From Candidatus Brockarchaeota archaeon (GTDB lineage: Archaea; Thermoproteota; EX4484-205; JAAOZP01): a stretch of DNA of 53,570 nt. A program made the position numbers and the translations under genes. Where the stretch lies: positions 1 through 53,570 of the forward strand of contig JAFNIX010000013.1 in the NCBI GenBank assembly GCA_017601225.1. The letters run 5' to 3'. Under the pieces are notes generated by a model that saw only the letters and a list, made by a program, of their open reading frames with translations, did no database searches and had not been told where the DNA came from. Numbering within the stretch: position 1 is the first letter of the stretch; each line of letters begins with the position of its first letter. Positions 35,808 through 43,829 of this stretch are shown here, one piece after another.

Positions 35808-36221
35808 GTGGCGGAGCAGCTTGTTAAGGTTAAAGACCTTAACACCGACTCCAAACACGTAAACCTTCTCGCCAAGGTGCTCTCCCTCTCTGAAGCAAGG
35901 GAGGTTGCATCTAGGTACGGAGGCTCTACGAACAGGGTTGCGGAAGCAAAGATCGGCGACGAAACGGGAACAATACTGCTGACACTCTGGAATGAGAATA
36001 TCGACTTGGTTAAGCCAGAAGACGTTATAATGATTAAAAACGGCTACGTAACGGTTTACCAGAGGACTCTAAGGCTAAATGTGGGCAAGTACGGCTCCAT
36101 AGAGAAGAGTGACACCCAGATAGGAAGCGTTGACACTTCTAACAACATGTCTGAGAAAGAGGTTTCAGGGGGGTACTACGGCGGCAGAAGGTTTAACCGT
36201 GGTTCAAGGAGGAGGTATTAA
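35808..36221 (+). CDS. Single-stranded DNA-binding protein (OB-fold, Sulfolobus SSB type)
   Basis: 137 residues. A single OB fold (KVKDLNTDSKHVNLLAKVL, EAKIGDETGTILLTLWNENI, IMIKNGYVTVYQRTLRLNVG) closely follows Sulfolobus SSB, where GDETGRVKLTLW sits at the same place. The C-terminal tail is flexible and rich in Gly/Tyr/Arg (GGYYGGRRFNRGSRRRY), but lacks the acidic end of bacterial SSB. It protects single-stranded DNA in replication and repair. GTG 35808 follows a TATA box (TTAAATAT at 35767-35774) by about 37 bases, a nearly leaderless mRNA. Confidence 0.92.
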   Translation: MAEQLVKVKDLNTDSKHVNLLAKVLSLSEAREVASRYGGSTNRVAEAKIGDETGTILLTLWNENIDLVKPEDVIMIKNGYVTVYQRTLRLNVGKYGSIEKSDTQIGSVDTSNNMSEKEVSGGYYGGRRFNRGSRRRY

Positions 36222-36382
36222 GGGTATTCTGAATAAACCTTCTTAGCGCTTAAAACTGGTAATCATAAACCTCTAGCTTGAGCTTGTTATAATCGGAACA
36301 GGAAGCAGTTTTACTGTTTTCAACTACGTTTTTTAAATTTTTTAGGCTTGTTTCCGGCTCGACAGGCTTAATGTCTTTAACC

Positions 36383-37669
36383 CTACCCTAGGAGGCTGGA
36401 AAGCCTGCACGTGACGAAGGGCACTAAAAGCTCATCCAGCGTTAGAGAACCATGTGCGCCAGCTCTTACAAACTCGGGCTCCGTCCTCTCCTTCAAATCA
36501 TAGTGGAACACAAGTCTACTCTCGTCCTTAGATAGTGCAACATAGTCTCCAATCCTGTCTTGAACACATGGCTTAACATCGCCCGTTCCAAAAACACCTT
36601 TATCCAGCAGCATTCTTGATTTAAACAGGGAGATGTTGCCGCCAACTTCTCTGTGAAATCTTCTCTCAAACCCTTCAACACCCTTCTTAAGGTATAGGTA
36701 GGCTGCCCTAGACTCGCCGGCGGGAGGCATTACGAGGGACTGCTTAAGCCAGTTTAAACTGTTAAGACTGATCGACTTGCCGTCACTAACCCTTGACTGA
36801 CCATGATCTGAAGTCATTACGAGAAGCGTCTCCTTGGCAGCATCAGGCTTAACCCTGTTGAAGGCATCTCTTAGAAGAGTGAGGGTGTTTAGGAGCTCGA
36901 GCTCAGCCTCAGTGCTGAACGGCCCGTAGTAGTGCGACTGGCCGTCGAAACTATCCCAGTAGGCTACTATGAACCTCGTGGTCCTATCGTTAACAAGCCT
37001 GGCGAGGTTTGTAGCGAAATCCACGCTGGTTAAGGCAGGAATTATCTTAGAGCCCTTGTAGAGCAGTGTTGAAAGGCCGCTGTTCCTGATACCATACCTG
37101 ATTATGGTTTTAGCTTCAACCCTTGTTTCTGCAAGCTTCTCCGTCAGAACCTTTACGCCGAGTATCCTGTCAGCATCCATGCCGAGCTCGAAAACCCTGT
37201 TTCTCCTCTCGTCGTTAACAGGGCTCAGGGAGATCATGTTAACCATTGAGCCGAGTTCCTTCATGAAGAGAGTGTAGGCTACTACGCCGTGCTCCTGTGG
37301 GCTTAACCCAGTGTTTAGGCTCGTCAGGGCAGCTGACGTTGTCGTTGGGAAGACTGATGTTAACGCCTTGACGGGTATGCTTCTTTTAGCAAGCAGACTG
37401 TTCAGGAAACGTTTAAGCCCCTCAGAAGCCTTTTCAAAGACATTAAGCCCCATAGCATCCATGATTAGGAGAACAATCTTGTACGTGTTTTTGAAGTCTG
37501 GGAGAACATCGTTCGCAAGCCTTCTCCCAGATGGCTTGGCACCCATGAGTTTCATTAGGCTGTTTGAAAGGTTTGGTAGGGAGAAGCCGTCGTACCTTGG
37601 AATGAAAAGGCTGTCGGATAATCTTCTCAGCTGAAGCTCCTCAACCTCTTTCTCCCAGACAGTTGGCAT
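36383..37669 (-). CDS. Alkaline-phosphatase-superfamily phosphodiesterase (type I nucleotide pyrophosphatase-like)
   Basis: About 428 residues of the COG1524 family. Metal and nucleophile residues are visible: VLLIMDAMGLN (metal-binding Asp), SVFPTTTSAALTSLNTG (nucleophile Thr near residue 110 and metal ligands), YWDSFDGQSHYYG (Asp/His) and VMTSDHGQ (Asp-His) near residue 282. The late RAGAHGSLTLDE gives the final His. It would hydrolyse phosphodiesters or pyrophosphates; substrate unknown. No signal peptide. ATG 37669 is chosen since TATA at 37689-37696 would start transcription within a few bases; TTG 37690 lies within that promoter. Confidence 0.84.
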   Translation of the reverse strand: MPTVWEKEVEELQLRRLSDSLFIPRYDGFSLPNLSNSLMKLMGAKPSGRRLANDVLPDFKNTYKIVLLIMDAMGLNVFEKASEGLKRFLNSLLAKRSIPVKALTSVFPTTTSAALTSLNTGLSPQEHGVVAYTLFMKELGSMVNMISLSPVNDERRNRVFELGMDADRILGVKVLTEKLAETRVEAKTIIRYGIRNSGLSTLLYKGSKIIPALTSVDFATNLARLVNDRTTRFIVAYWDSFDGQSHYYGPFSTEAELELLNTLTLLRDAFNRVKPDAAKETLLVMTSDHGQSRVSDGKSISLNSLNWLKQSLVMPPAGESRAAYLYLKKGVEGFERRFHREVGGNISLFKSRMLLDKGVFGTGDVKPCVQDRIGDYVALSKDESRLVFHYDLKERTEPEFVRAGAHGSLTLDELLVPFVTCRLSSLLG

Positions 37670-37688
37670 GTGAAGAATAAGAATCCCC

Positions 37689-37696
37689 AATATAAA
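37689..37696 (-). promoter_or_regulatory. TATA box of the phosphodiesterase gene
   Basis: TTTATATT on the minus strand, centred at 37692; 26 bases downstream is 37666, on the ATG at 37669. This indicates a leaderless mRNA and decides the start. Confidence 0.55.
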
Positions 37697-37788
37697 CGCT
37701 TATTAATTAAGCCAACCGGGAAAGCTAACAGGCTTGCCTTATGGATGTTGAAAAACACTTATCTTACACGCCGTTCTTCTAAAAGGAT

Positions 37789-38148
37789 ATGGATGGGCAT
37801 TGCTGTGTTTATTTGGAGGGGGAGGACGTGCTTCTCTTAAAAAACCTTAAGCCGGGTGATGTTCAGGTGAGAATTCCAGGCAACATTTTGAAAATAGTCT
37901 TAAGGAGGACCCGAGAGGGTTTCAAGCTTTTCCTGTCGACGCTTAAAGGCGAGGCTACGGTTAAAATGCTTGTCTTGGAGAACTCTGGGCCCGGGGTTCT
38001 CAGCGTAACTGAGGAGCTCTCTTACAGGATTAAGGGTTTCAGGCTGAGCTGGGACGGGAGGAGTCTGAAGATAATGGGGTTGAGGCTTAGCGAGAAACCT
38101 GTTGAGCTTAACCTGATACTTGTCCCTGTGGATTTAAACAGGTTCTAA
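37789..38148 (+). CDS. Small hypothetical protein, beta-rich
   Basis: 119 residues with no family I recognise. The sequence alternates hydrophobic residues as in beta strands: CCVYLEGEDVLLLKNL, GDVQVRIPGNILKIVLRR, EGFKLFLSTLKG, EATVKMLVLENS, GVLSVTEEL, FRLSWDGRSLKIMGLRL and PVELNLILVPVDL. No signal peptide, no membrane helix. ATG 37789 has AAAAGGA just upstream. The 3' end overlaps the convergent membrane-protein gene by four bases. A beta-sandwich is the most I can infer. Confidence 0.6.
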   Translation: MDGHCCVYLEGEDVLLLKNLKPGDVQVRIPGNILKIVLRRTREGFKLFLSTLKGEATVKMLVLENSGPGVLSVTEELSYRIKGFRLSWDGRSLKIMGLRLSEKPVELNLILVPVDLNRF

Positions 38149-38330
38149 TCTGTTTCTTCAAACCAGGGTTGCTCGGGCTTCTCCCTAAGCCTCTTAAACT
38201 TCTCCCTAAGCCTCTTTGTCTCCCTCCTATGTTTCAGGAGGGTGCTTATAAGAAAGGCTAGGAAGCTTATGAAGATCGCAATCATGTAGAAGAGGAAGAA
38301 CATCGACAGGTCGAGTTGAGCCCTAATCAT
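38145..38330 (-). CDS. Small single-span membrane protein
   Basis: About 61 residues: a hydrophobic helix (LSMFFLFYMIAIFISFLAFLISTLL, given as about residues 9-33 from the new start) followed by a strongly basic tail (HRRETKRLREKFKRLREK) and an acidic end. The N-terminus should face outside and the tail lie in the cytoplasm. The TATA box at 38357-38367 puts the mRNA start near 38336, so ATG 38330 is chosen; the in-frame start at 38399 lies before the promoter. Function unknown. Confidence 0.6.
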   Translation of the reverse strand: MIRAQLDLSMFFLFYMIAIFISFLAFLISTLLKHRRETKRLREKFKRLREKPEQPWFEETD

Positions 38331-38356
38331 TACTTGGGTTTCCGCTCTAAGCCCAA

Positions 38357-38367
38357 TTATATATGTT
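38357..38367 (-). promoter_or_regulatory. TATA box of the small membrane protein gene
   Basis: ACATATATAAT read on the minus strand, centred near 38362. The predicted transcript start near 38336 is six bases before ATG 38330 and supports that short start. Confidence 0.5.
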
Positions 38368-38417
38368 TTATGTTTACAAGGCTTAAACTTTAAAAACAAT
38401 TCTCTTAAAGAGGAAGT

Positions 38418-38642
38418 ATGCTTAGAGCGTATCTGCTAATAGTTTGCGAAGTAGGTTTGGAGAGAGATATTGAGGAAACCATAAGGAGAGTGGCTAACGT
38501 GAAGGATGTGGATGTCGTCTACGGTGAGTATGACATAATAGTAAAAATAGAAGTTAACGATATTAAGCAGCTCGACGGGGTGGTTTCAGAGATTAGGCGT
38601 ATCAAGGGTGTTTTAAGAACCATGACGCTGCTCTGCGACTAG
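38418..38642 (+). CDS. Stand-alone Lrp/AsnC ligand-binding (RAM) protein, third copy
   Basis: 74 residues, RAM domain only: LRAYLLIVCEVGLERDIEET, RVANVKDVDVVYGEYDIIVK, then KQLDGVVSEIRRIKGVLRT and MTLLCD. The central YGEYDIIV matches the family's GDYDLxV strand. It stands alone about 3 kb from the tandem pair at 35.2-35.7 kb and does not resemble them closely. Start ATG 38418; an AAAGAGG stretch lies just upstream. Confidence 0.87.
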   Translation: MLRAYLLIVCEVGLERDIEETIRRVANVKDVDVVYGEYDIIVKIEVNDIKQLDGVVSEIRRIKGVLRTMTLLCD

Positions 38643-38778
38643 GCTATTAAGCCTCCTCTGCTGGTTTAATTCTCGCCGAAACCAGTTATGGATCCCCCAG
38701 CGGTTAAGAGCCTAGTTTAAAAGTTATCTCGCTTGCTCTGTTGCAATCCTTAAATCTGACGGATCGTTTTAAAACGTG

Positions 38779-39933
38779 ATGAAAAGGGTCTGCGTAATAC
38801 ACTATTCTGAAATAGGTTTGAAGGGCCATAACCGGCCTTTCTTCGAAAAGATGCTTGTTAGAAACGTTAGACGCCTATTGAGCGGCATAACTGACCCCGG
38901 GGTTAAGAGGATTCAGGGCAGGCTGGTTTTCCCGTTAAACGGGGCGGATCCCCAGAGGGTTGAGGAAAGCCTCATGAAGGTTTTCGGAATATCCTGGTTC
39001 GCATTCGCAACAGTGGCTGAGCCAAACGTTGATTCAATAGGGAGAACCGTCCTGGAGGAGGCTTCACGGCTTGTTAAGCCGGGTGAACCTGTTAAGGTTG
39101 AGGTTAAGAGGGCCGACAAGAGGTTCCCCCTAACCTCGCTTGAGCTAAGCAGGACTCTGGGGAAAATGCTTGTTGAAAAACTTGGAGTAAGCATTTCCCT
39201 TCAAACCCCTTCTAAGAAAATATATGTCGAAGTCTTAAGCAGGGAGGCTTACGTATTTACTGAGAAGAAAAAGGGGTTGGGAGGGCTACCCGTCGGGTCT
39301 TCAGGCAGGGTTCTCTCGCTCCTCTCAGGAGGAATAGATTCTCCAATCGCTTCCTACCTGATGATGAAAAGGGGCTGTGAAGTCAGCTACCTGCATTTCC
39401 ATCCTTTCCAGGATAATGCTGAGGCGGAGAACTCTAAAGTAATGGAGATAGTTAGGAGACTGCTGCCCTACTCCGGCGAAACCTCTGTGACCTTCGTACC
39501 CTCATATGAGTTTCAAATAGCGGCGGTCAACATTCCGGCCAAGTATGACCTTGTCCTTTTCAGAAGGTTTATGTTCAGGGTTGCGGAGAGGATTGCTGAG
39601 GCCGAGGGTGCAAAGGCCCTTGTGACTGGTGAAAGCCTTGCCCAAGTAGCTTCTCAAACGCTTGAAAACATGGCTGCGATAAGCAGCGGCCTCAAAATGC
39701 CTGTTTTCAGGCCTCTGATATCGCTAGACAAGGAGGAGATCGTAAACATGGCTAAGAAGATAGGCACATACGAGCTTTCAATAAAGCCGTATAAGGATTG
39801 CTGCAGCATAATTGCCAAGCATCCTGCGACTAGGGCTAAGCCAGAGGTCGTAGAGAAGCTTGAAAAGCAGATTGACATCGACTCCGTGGTTAGTAGAAGC
39901 ATACAGCTTTCCTCCAGGGTTGTTGTGAAGTAG
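38779..39933 (+). CDS. thiI: tRNA 4-thiouridine synthase ThiI
   Basis: Makes 4-thiouridine in tRNA (and may help thiazole synthesis). About 384 residues: N-terminal ferredoxin-like and THUMP domains (YSEIGLKGHNRPFFEK, IQGRLVFPL) then the PP-loop pyrophosphatase with LLSGGIDSPIASYLMMK near residue 181. The late YKDCCSIIAKHPATRAKPE contains the Cys pair near the family's conserved position. No C-terminal rhodanese domain, so another sulfur source is needed, as is usual in archaea. ATG 38779 is preferred over GTG 38776; a TATA-like CTTAAATCT is about 26 bases upstream. Confidence 0.93.
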   Translation: MKRVCVIHYSEIGLKGHNRPFFEKMLVRNVRRLLSGITDPGVKRIQGRLVFPLNGADPQRVEESLMKVFGISWFAFATVAEPNVDSIGRTVLEEASRLVKPGEPVKVEVKRADKRFPLTSLELSRTLGKMLVEKLGVSISLQTPSKKIYVEVLSREAYVFTEKKKGLGGLPVGSSGRVLSLLSGGIDSPIASYLMMKRGCEVSYLHFHPFQDNAEAENSKVMEIVRRLLPYSGETSVTFVPSYEFQIAAVNIPAKYDLVLFRRFMFRVAERIAEAEGAKALVTGESLAQVASQTLENMAAISSGLKMPVFRPLISLDKEEIVNMAKKIGTYELSIKPYKDCCSIIAKHPATRAKPEVVEKLEKQIDIDSVVSRSIQLSSRVVVK

Positions 39934-39957
39934 GCCCGGCAAAAAAGAGTTACGTAC

Positions 39958-40881
39958 CTAGTTGCCCAGAAGCCTTAAAACCGTTTTCTCAATCTCTTCA
40001 ACCGCCTTAGTGTAAGCGTCGCATGGAAGTGAGCCTACAGCTATCTTCTCGTCCCCGCCACCCTTACCATTGAAAGCTTTGCAAACCCCTCTGACCAGTT
40101 CAGCCGCCTTCACCCTTCCGTCACTGCTGCCTACGAGAATGTTGCATGCCCCAAGCCATTCCATGCCTATGACGTAGACGGATCGGCTTCTGCCTATGAG
40201 TTCGCCGACGGTCTTCATAACTGTCCTTATGTCCACGCCTTTCAACAGACCCTTGTGAAACTCCACCTCGCCTAGAACAGTTTTCGAAAGAGTGTTGCTG
40301 ACCAGCTGCTCAGTTACTGCTGAAAGCCTCCTCCTCATGTCCTCATTTTCCATCCTCATGTTAAGAACTGTCTTCTCAAGGTTTCTAATAGGTGAGCCGA
40401 GTATTGAGGATATTGAGAGGCAGAGGGTGCTAAGCCTGACGGCGGTCTCAAGAGCTTTATCCCCGACTTCGAAGTCGATCCTATACTCGCCGCCGCTTTT
40501 AGAAACATGGGTAACCAGTATGATTCCGCATTCCCTAGTGTTTCCAACATGCTCGCCAGTACACGCCGAGTAATCGAACCCGTCAATCTCAACTACCCTT
40601 ACACGGCCCTTGATGCGCTCCTCGTGCGCCCTCAGGTTCGGAAAGGTCTTCTGGGCGTCTTCAAGCGAGTTGAAAAAATGCTCTTTAACAACCCTTCCCT
40701 CAGAGATCACCCTGTTCGCCAAAACCTGTGCTTCTGCAAGCTCGTTGAAACTCAGTGAATCAACTTCAACGATTACTGAACCCGTGCCTTCTGAAAACTC
40801 AACCTTCCTAACCTTTAAATTCCCCTTTATTCTTTGCAAACAGCCCATTAACACGTGCTCGGCCGTATGCTCCCTGCTCAA
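39958..40881 (-). CDS. AlaX-type alanyl-tRNA editing protein with DHHA1 domain
   Basis: Hydrolyses Ser- or Gly-tRNA-Ala outside AlaRS. 307 residues without the aminoacylation core. The zinc site is visible as HTAEHV near residue 5 and CTGEH near residue 107. GFDYSACTGEHVGN is the second-half signature of AlaRS editing domains. The C-terminal part (from about 210) is a DHHA1-type domain ending in FNGKGGGDEKIAVGS. The N-terminal barrel seen in most AlaX proteins is missing, as the histidine site begins almost at residue 5. Start TTG 40881 fits a TATA box near 40914; no ATG is available. Confidence 0.86.
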   Translation of the reverse strand: MSREHTAEHVLMGCLQRIKGNLKVRKVEFSEGTGSVIVEVDSLSFNELAEAQVLANRVISEGRVVKEHFFNSLEDAQKTFPNLRAHEERIKGRVRVVEIDGFDYSACTGEHVGNTRECGIILVTHVSKSGGEYRIDFEVGDKALETAVRLSTLCLSISSILGSPIRNLEKTVLNMRMENEDMRRRLSAVTEQLVSNTLSKTVLGEVEFHKGLLKGVDIRTVMKTVGELIGRSRSVYVIGMEWLGACNILVGSSDGRVKAAELVRGVCKAFNGKGGGDEKIAVGSLPCDAYTKAVEEIEKTVLRLLGN

Positions 40882-41112
40882 CGGTGTTGAATCTAAATGG
40901 GAAGTGAAATTATTATAAGCTTAACGCAGCAGCCTCTTGACAGCCGGATATTATCTCGTCTCAAAATCCCATGTTCTTGCGTAGTTAATTACGGTTACGC
41001 AAGTCTGTTACCCCCTTAAACCGCAGCCGGTTCAGCTATTTCCAAGTTTTTCAAGTATTGCTGTAAGCTTTAAAAAGTTCCTTGAAGAAGCTAATCAAGT
41101 GTTAAAAACCGT

Positions 41113-42288
41113 ATGCTGGATCCTTACAGGATAAGGGAGGATTTTCCGAGCATCGCGGGAGAATACATTTTTATGAATAATGCCGATTCAACCGGTATAC
41201 CTGTCCCTGTTTTGGAGAAAATACTGGCTTACTATAATGAGGTGAAGAGTAGACCCGGACTGGAGAATACTTCCTCCCACAGGGCTCTCGAGCTCTATGA
41301 GGAGGCTCGTGGAAGGGTTTTTGAACACTTCGGGGTGGGGAAGGATAGCATGGTCTTTACGTCAAGCAATCTTCAAAGCCTACTGCTGATTCTTCAAAGC
41401 ATTGATTTTAAGAAAAACGAGGTTTTCCTGGTTTCCTCAAATGCTCAAGGCGGGGTTATGAACCTCCTTAAAGAGTATGTTGAGACGATGAGGGGGAGGC
41501 TTGAGGTTATGGACTTTGAAGAGGAGGGTTTTGAAGAGAAGCTTAAGGGAGCACTGGTCGGTAAGACTGTCAAAGCAGCCTTATTGAACCATGTTTCAGG
41601 AGCAACTGGAACAATGCTTAAGATCGACAAGGTGATACCGTTTTTAAAGGAGAAGGGTGTTCTAACCATTCTGGACGCCACTTACTCTGCCCAAAGGATT
41701 AAGCTAACCATTCCTAAGACGGGTGTTGACTATGCTTTTTTCAAGTCTGGAAACATGTTCAGCATAGAGGGACTTGGCATTCTTTATGTTTCAGAAGAGA
41801 GGCTTAGCAGGGTCGAGAAGACTCCGGGATTCTTCGTGGTGAAGCAGGCCGAGAAGGAGAACTGCATCGGCGTAGTAGCGTTGGCAGCAGCCCTAGAGTA
41901 TCTTAACAGATTGGGTTTCGAAGATATTTTAAACCATGAGAAAAACCTAGCTGAAGAAATCGTGAACGCTGCATCAGGAGAAGGAGTAACCTTTTACCAG
42001 TCTGCTTCGAAAGAGCTGAGGACAGGGATACTCTCACTAGTGCTAGACCCGGTTCCTTCAAGCCTTCTTCAAACTATTCTGGAGGATCAGTTCCATATAC
42101 TTGCCGAGTCCGGCGGCTTCGACAGCCCGTTTATCCTAAGCAAGACGGGCGGTAGGGAGGTTCTAAGGCTATCTCCCACGATTTTCAACACTCTTGAGGA
42201 GGCTAGGATCGTTGGGGAAAGAATCGCTGAAATAAGGGAGACATACTTTGGGAAAACCGTTGAAAAGCAGGTTCCCGAAGAGATCTGA
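41113..42288 (+). CDS. Class V aminotransferase-fold protein lacking the PLP lysine
   Basis: 391 residues that follow the cysteine-desulfurase/selenocysteine-lyase group: IREDFPSIAGEYIFMNNADSTG at the start, NHVSGATGTML (stacking His), TILDATYSAQ (Asp for the pyridine nitrogen) and a C-terminal VLRLSPTIFNTLEEA. Where SufS/CsdA have SGHKLYGPTGIG, this protein has SGNMFSIEGLG. The alignment needs no gaps, and the Schiff-base Lys is Asn (codon AAC) while His is Gly. A Lys three residues earlier is unlikely to replace it. I infer a pseudoenzyme, perhaps a scaffold for the two Fe-S-related genes that follow. ATG 41113. No decay elsewhere. Confidence 0.78.
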   Translation: MLDPYRIREDFPSIAGEYIFMNNADSTGIPVPVLEKILAYYNEVKSRPGLENTSSHRALELYEEARGRVFEHFGVGKDSMVFTSSNLQSLLLILQSIDFKKNEVFLVSSNAQGGVMNLLKEYVETMRGRLEVMDFEEEGFEEKLKGALVGKTVKAALLNHVSGATGTMLKIDKVIPFLKEKGVLTILDATYSAQRIKLTIPKTGVDYAFFKSGNMFSIEGLGILYVSEERLSRVEKTPGFFVVKQAEKENCIGVVALAAALEYLNRLGFEDILNHEKNLAEEIVNAASGEGVTFYQSASKELRTGILSLVLDPVPSSLLQTILEDQFHILAESGGFDSPFILSKTGGREVLRLSPTIFNTLEEARIVGERIAEIRETYFGKTVEKQVPEEI

Positions 42289-42343
42289 AAAACAGTCTGG
42301 AAGGGGAAAAGACTATTTACCGGTGTACCAGGAGAATAGGCAG

Positions 42344-42928
42344 ATGGCTGCATACGGGTTCGCAGGGTTTAGAAGAATAATGCCGGGCTATGACTGTGGG
42401 CTCTGCGGCAACGCCACTTGCGCCACGTTCGCGCGCAGGCTCCTGCTTGGAGCCAACAGCTTGACAGACTGCCCTATACTCCAGCGTGAAGGATACTCTG
42501 AAAACAGGAGTAGGATAGAGGAGATGCTAAAGAAGGGAGTGGTACATTCCTCGCCTTCAATAATCACTGTCCCAGGGTTTAAGACTAAGTATGCGCATCC
42601 CAACTACTTTGAGGAACACTGTGAAAAACTTCCAACGAGGTTTCTGGACTACGATACTTCTCGCCACCTTATCGGCTTGCTATGGAAACCTGAGCGTGTT
42701 AACGGTGATGGCGTCGAGGTTATCGACACCTTTTTCGGAAACCTGAGGTTCCTAGTTACAACGAGTGGAAGGATAGCTGTCAACATTGGGGAGAGGAGGA
42801 CGGAGGAAAGAGAACTGGTGTCGATTCTTTACAAGGTTCTCTGGGGTGCAGTAGACTTGCTCCGCAAGGCTGAATATGCCCCAGGAACGGATGCACACTT
42901 CTCGAATACGCTGGAGGATGCTGCCTAG
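42344..42928 (+). CDS. Fe-S cluster protein, first part of a split gene
   Basis: 194 residues. An N-terminal 4Fe-4S motif reads YDCGLCGNATCATFA and ends with CPIL: C-x2-C-x4-C-x16-C, the pattern of the Fes (PF04060) domain found in CO dehydrogenase/acetyl-CoA synthase gamma subunits and RnfB. The rest (about residues 55-190) is a domain I do not recognise, with FGNLRFLVTTSGRIAVNIGERR. ATG 42344 has GGAG nine bases upstream; a TTG at 42248 would add 32 residues and overlap the preceding gene. The frame ends in TAG 42926, immediately before a second frame that continues with proline-rich protein-like sequence (see the next entry). Confidence 0.7.
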   Translation: MAAYGFAGFRRIMPGYDCGLCGNATCATFARRLLLGANSLTDCPILQREGYSENRSRIEEMLKKGVVHSSPSIITVPGFKTKYAHPNYFEEHCEKLPTRFLDYDTSRHLIGLLWKPERVNGDGVEVIDTFFGNLRFLVTTSGRIAVNIGERRTEERELVSILYKVLWGAVDLLRKAEYAPGTDAHFSNTLEDAA

Positions 42929-43101
42929 ACTATAAGCCGCCGCCGGGCCCATACCTGACTAGAGCTCCCTTCCTACAGAGAGGGCCTTCGAGAAGTCTGC
43001 AGGAGAAGCCAGACCTTATTCTACCTTCGCTCTCAAAGATATTTGAAGATGCTACTGGAGAGGGGTATGAGAACTACTTCAGCCAGATTAACGAGATACT
43101 T

Positions 43102-43566
43102 ATGGGGATAGGAATGGTTACCGAGGGGCTTGGAAGCAACCAGTCCAGTAACATAGCTATGCTGAATTCTAAGCACAACCAGCTTATGGGGGAGCTGGTT
43201 AAAAACATCGCCTCAGTAAGCATTGAAGAAGCGTCGAGACTTGTTGTGCTTGCAGGAATCTGCCTAAACATTAAGCGGGCGGTTGAAGCCATGGACGCCT
43301 TGTCCTTCCTCTTCGAAGGGAGAGAGGATCCTATTGAGGCGCAGAGGAAGAACGTGAAGGAGGCTGTTGAAATACTTGTTAAAGCATTCAGCTCTCTCAG
43401 GCCGAAGAGGGAGAAGGAGCTTGACGACGTGCTTTCAAGATTCAAGTTCCTGAGGATAACTATGGGCGGTGTTGAAAGAATAGCGAATAAAACCGTCTCC
43501 ATACTTGTCTACAAAATAGCGTACAACGGGTACTGCACGGCAAGGGTTGCTAGAGGCAGCATGTAG
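43102..43566 (+). CDS. Helical protein of unknown function, second part of a split gene
   Basis: From ATG 43102 it encodes 154 mostly helical residues (ASVSIEEASRLVVLAGICL, KRAVEAMDALSFLFEG and VEILVKAFSSLRP) ending in CTARVARGSM. No family recognised. The frame is open upstream to 42874, but has no ATG, GTG or TTG there. Reading from 42925, codons give LDYKPPPGPYLTRAPFLQ and further sensible protein into the ATG. Inserting one base after the GCC at 42923-42925 would join it to the Fe-S gene as one protein of about 408 residues. So this may be the back half of that protein, with a real frameshift, a sequencing error, or a separate gene starting at 43102. Confidence 0.6.
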   Translation: MGIGMVTEGLGSNQSSNIAMLNSKHNQLMGELVKNIASVSIEEASRLVVLAGICLNIKRAVEAMDALSFLFEGREDPIEAQRKNVKEAVEILVKAFSSLRPKREKELDDVLSRFKFLRITMGGVERIANKTVSILVYKIAYNGYCTARVARGSM

Positions 43567-43623
43567 CAACAGATTATTTCGTGAGGAACTTGAAGTCTTT
43601 GCAAAATGCTCTAATAATAAGAA

Positions 43624-43630
43624 TTTTTTT
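43624..43630 (+). terminator. Poly-T terminator after the 41.1-43.6 kb operon
   Basis: Seven T residues in a row 57 bases after the last stop of the operon, the usual simple archaeal termination signal. No hairpin is needed in archaea and I see none. Confidence 0.4.
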
Positions 43631-43783
43631 GGGAACATTAATGTTCTTTAACAGCTTTGTGCCAACTTGCAGATATATGGTAAGGCATGACCAGTTTATG
43701 TTTCATGGGCCAAGGGCTAAAAAACTTACGTAACGTGATTACTATGCTGGAATACGGGTTGTAAGCTTGGAATGCGAGCCGGC

Positions 43784-43793
43784 TTTAAATATT
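43784..43793 (+). promoter_or_regulatory. TATA box for the small gene at 43830
   Basis: TTTAAATATT centred at 43788. The predicted transcript start at about 43814 leaves GGAGGTGA at the very 5' end of the mRNA and ATG 43830 eight bases beyond it. Confidence 0.5.
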
Positions 43794-43829
43794 CACCATT
43801 CCTCGGCATAGTTGGAGGTGAAAATAGAG

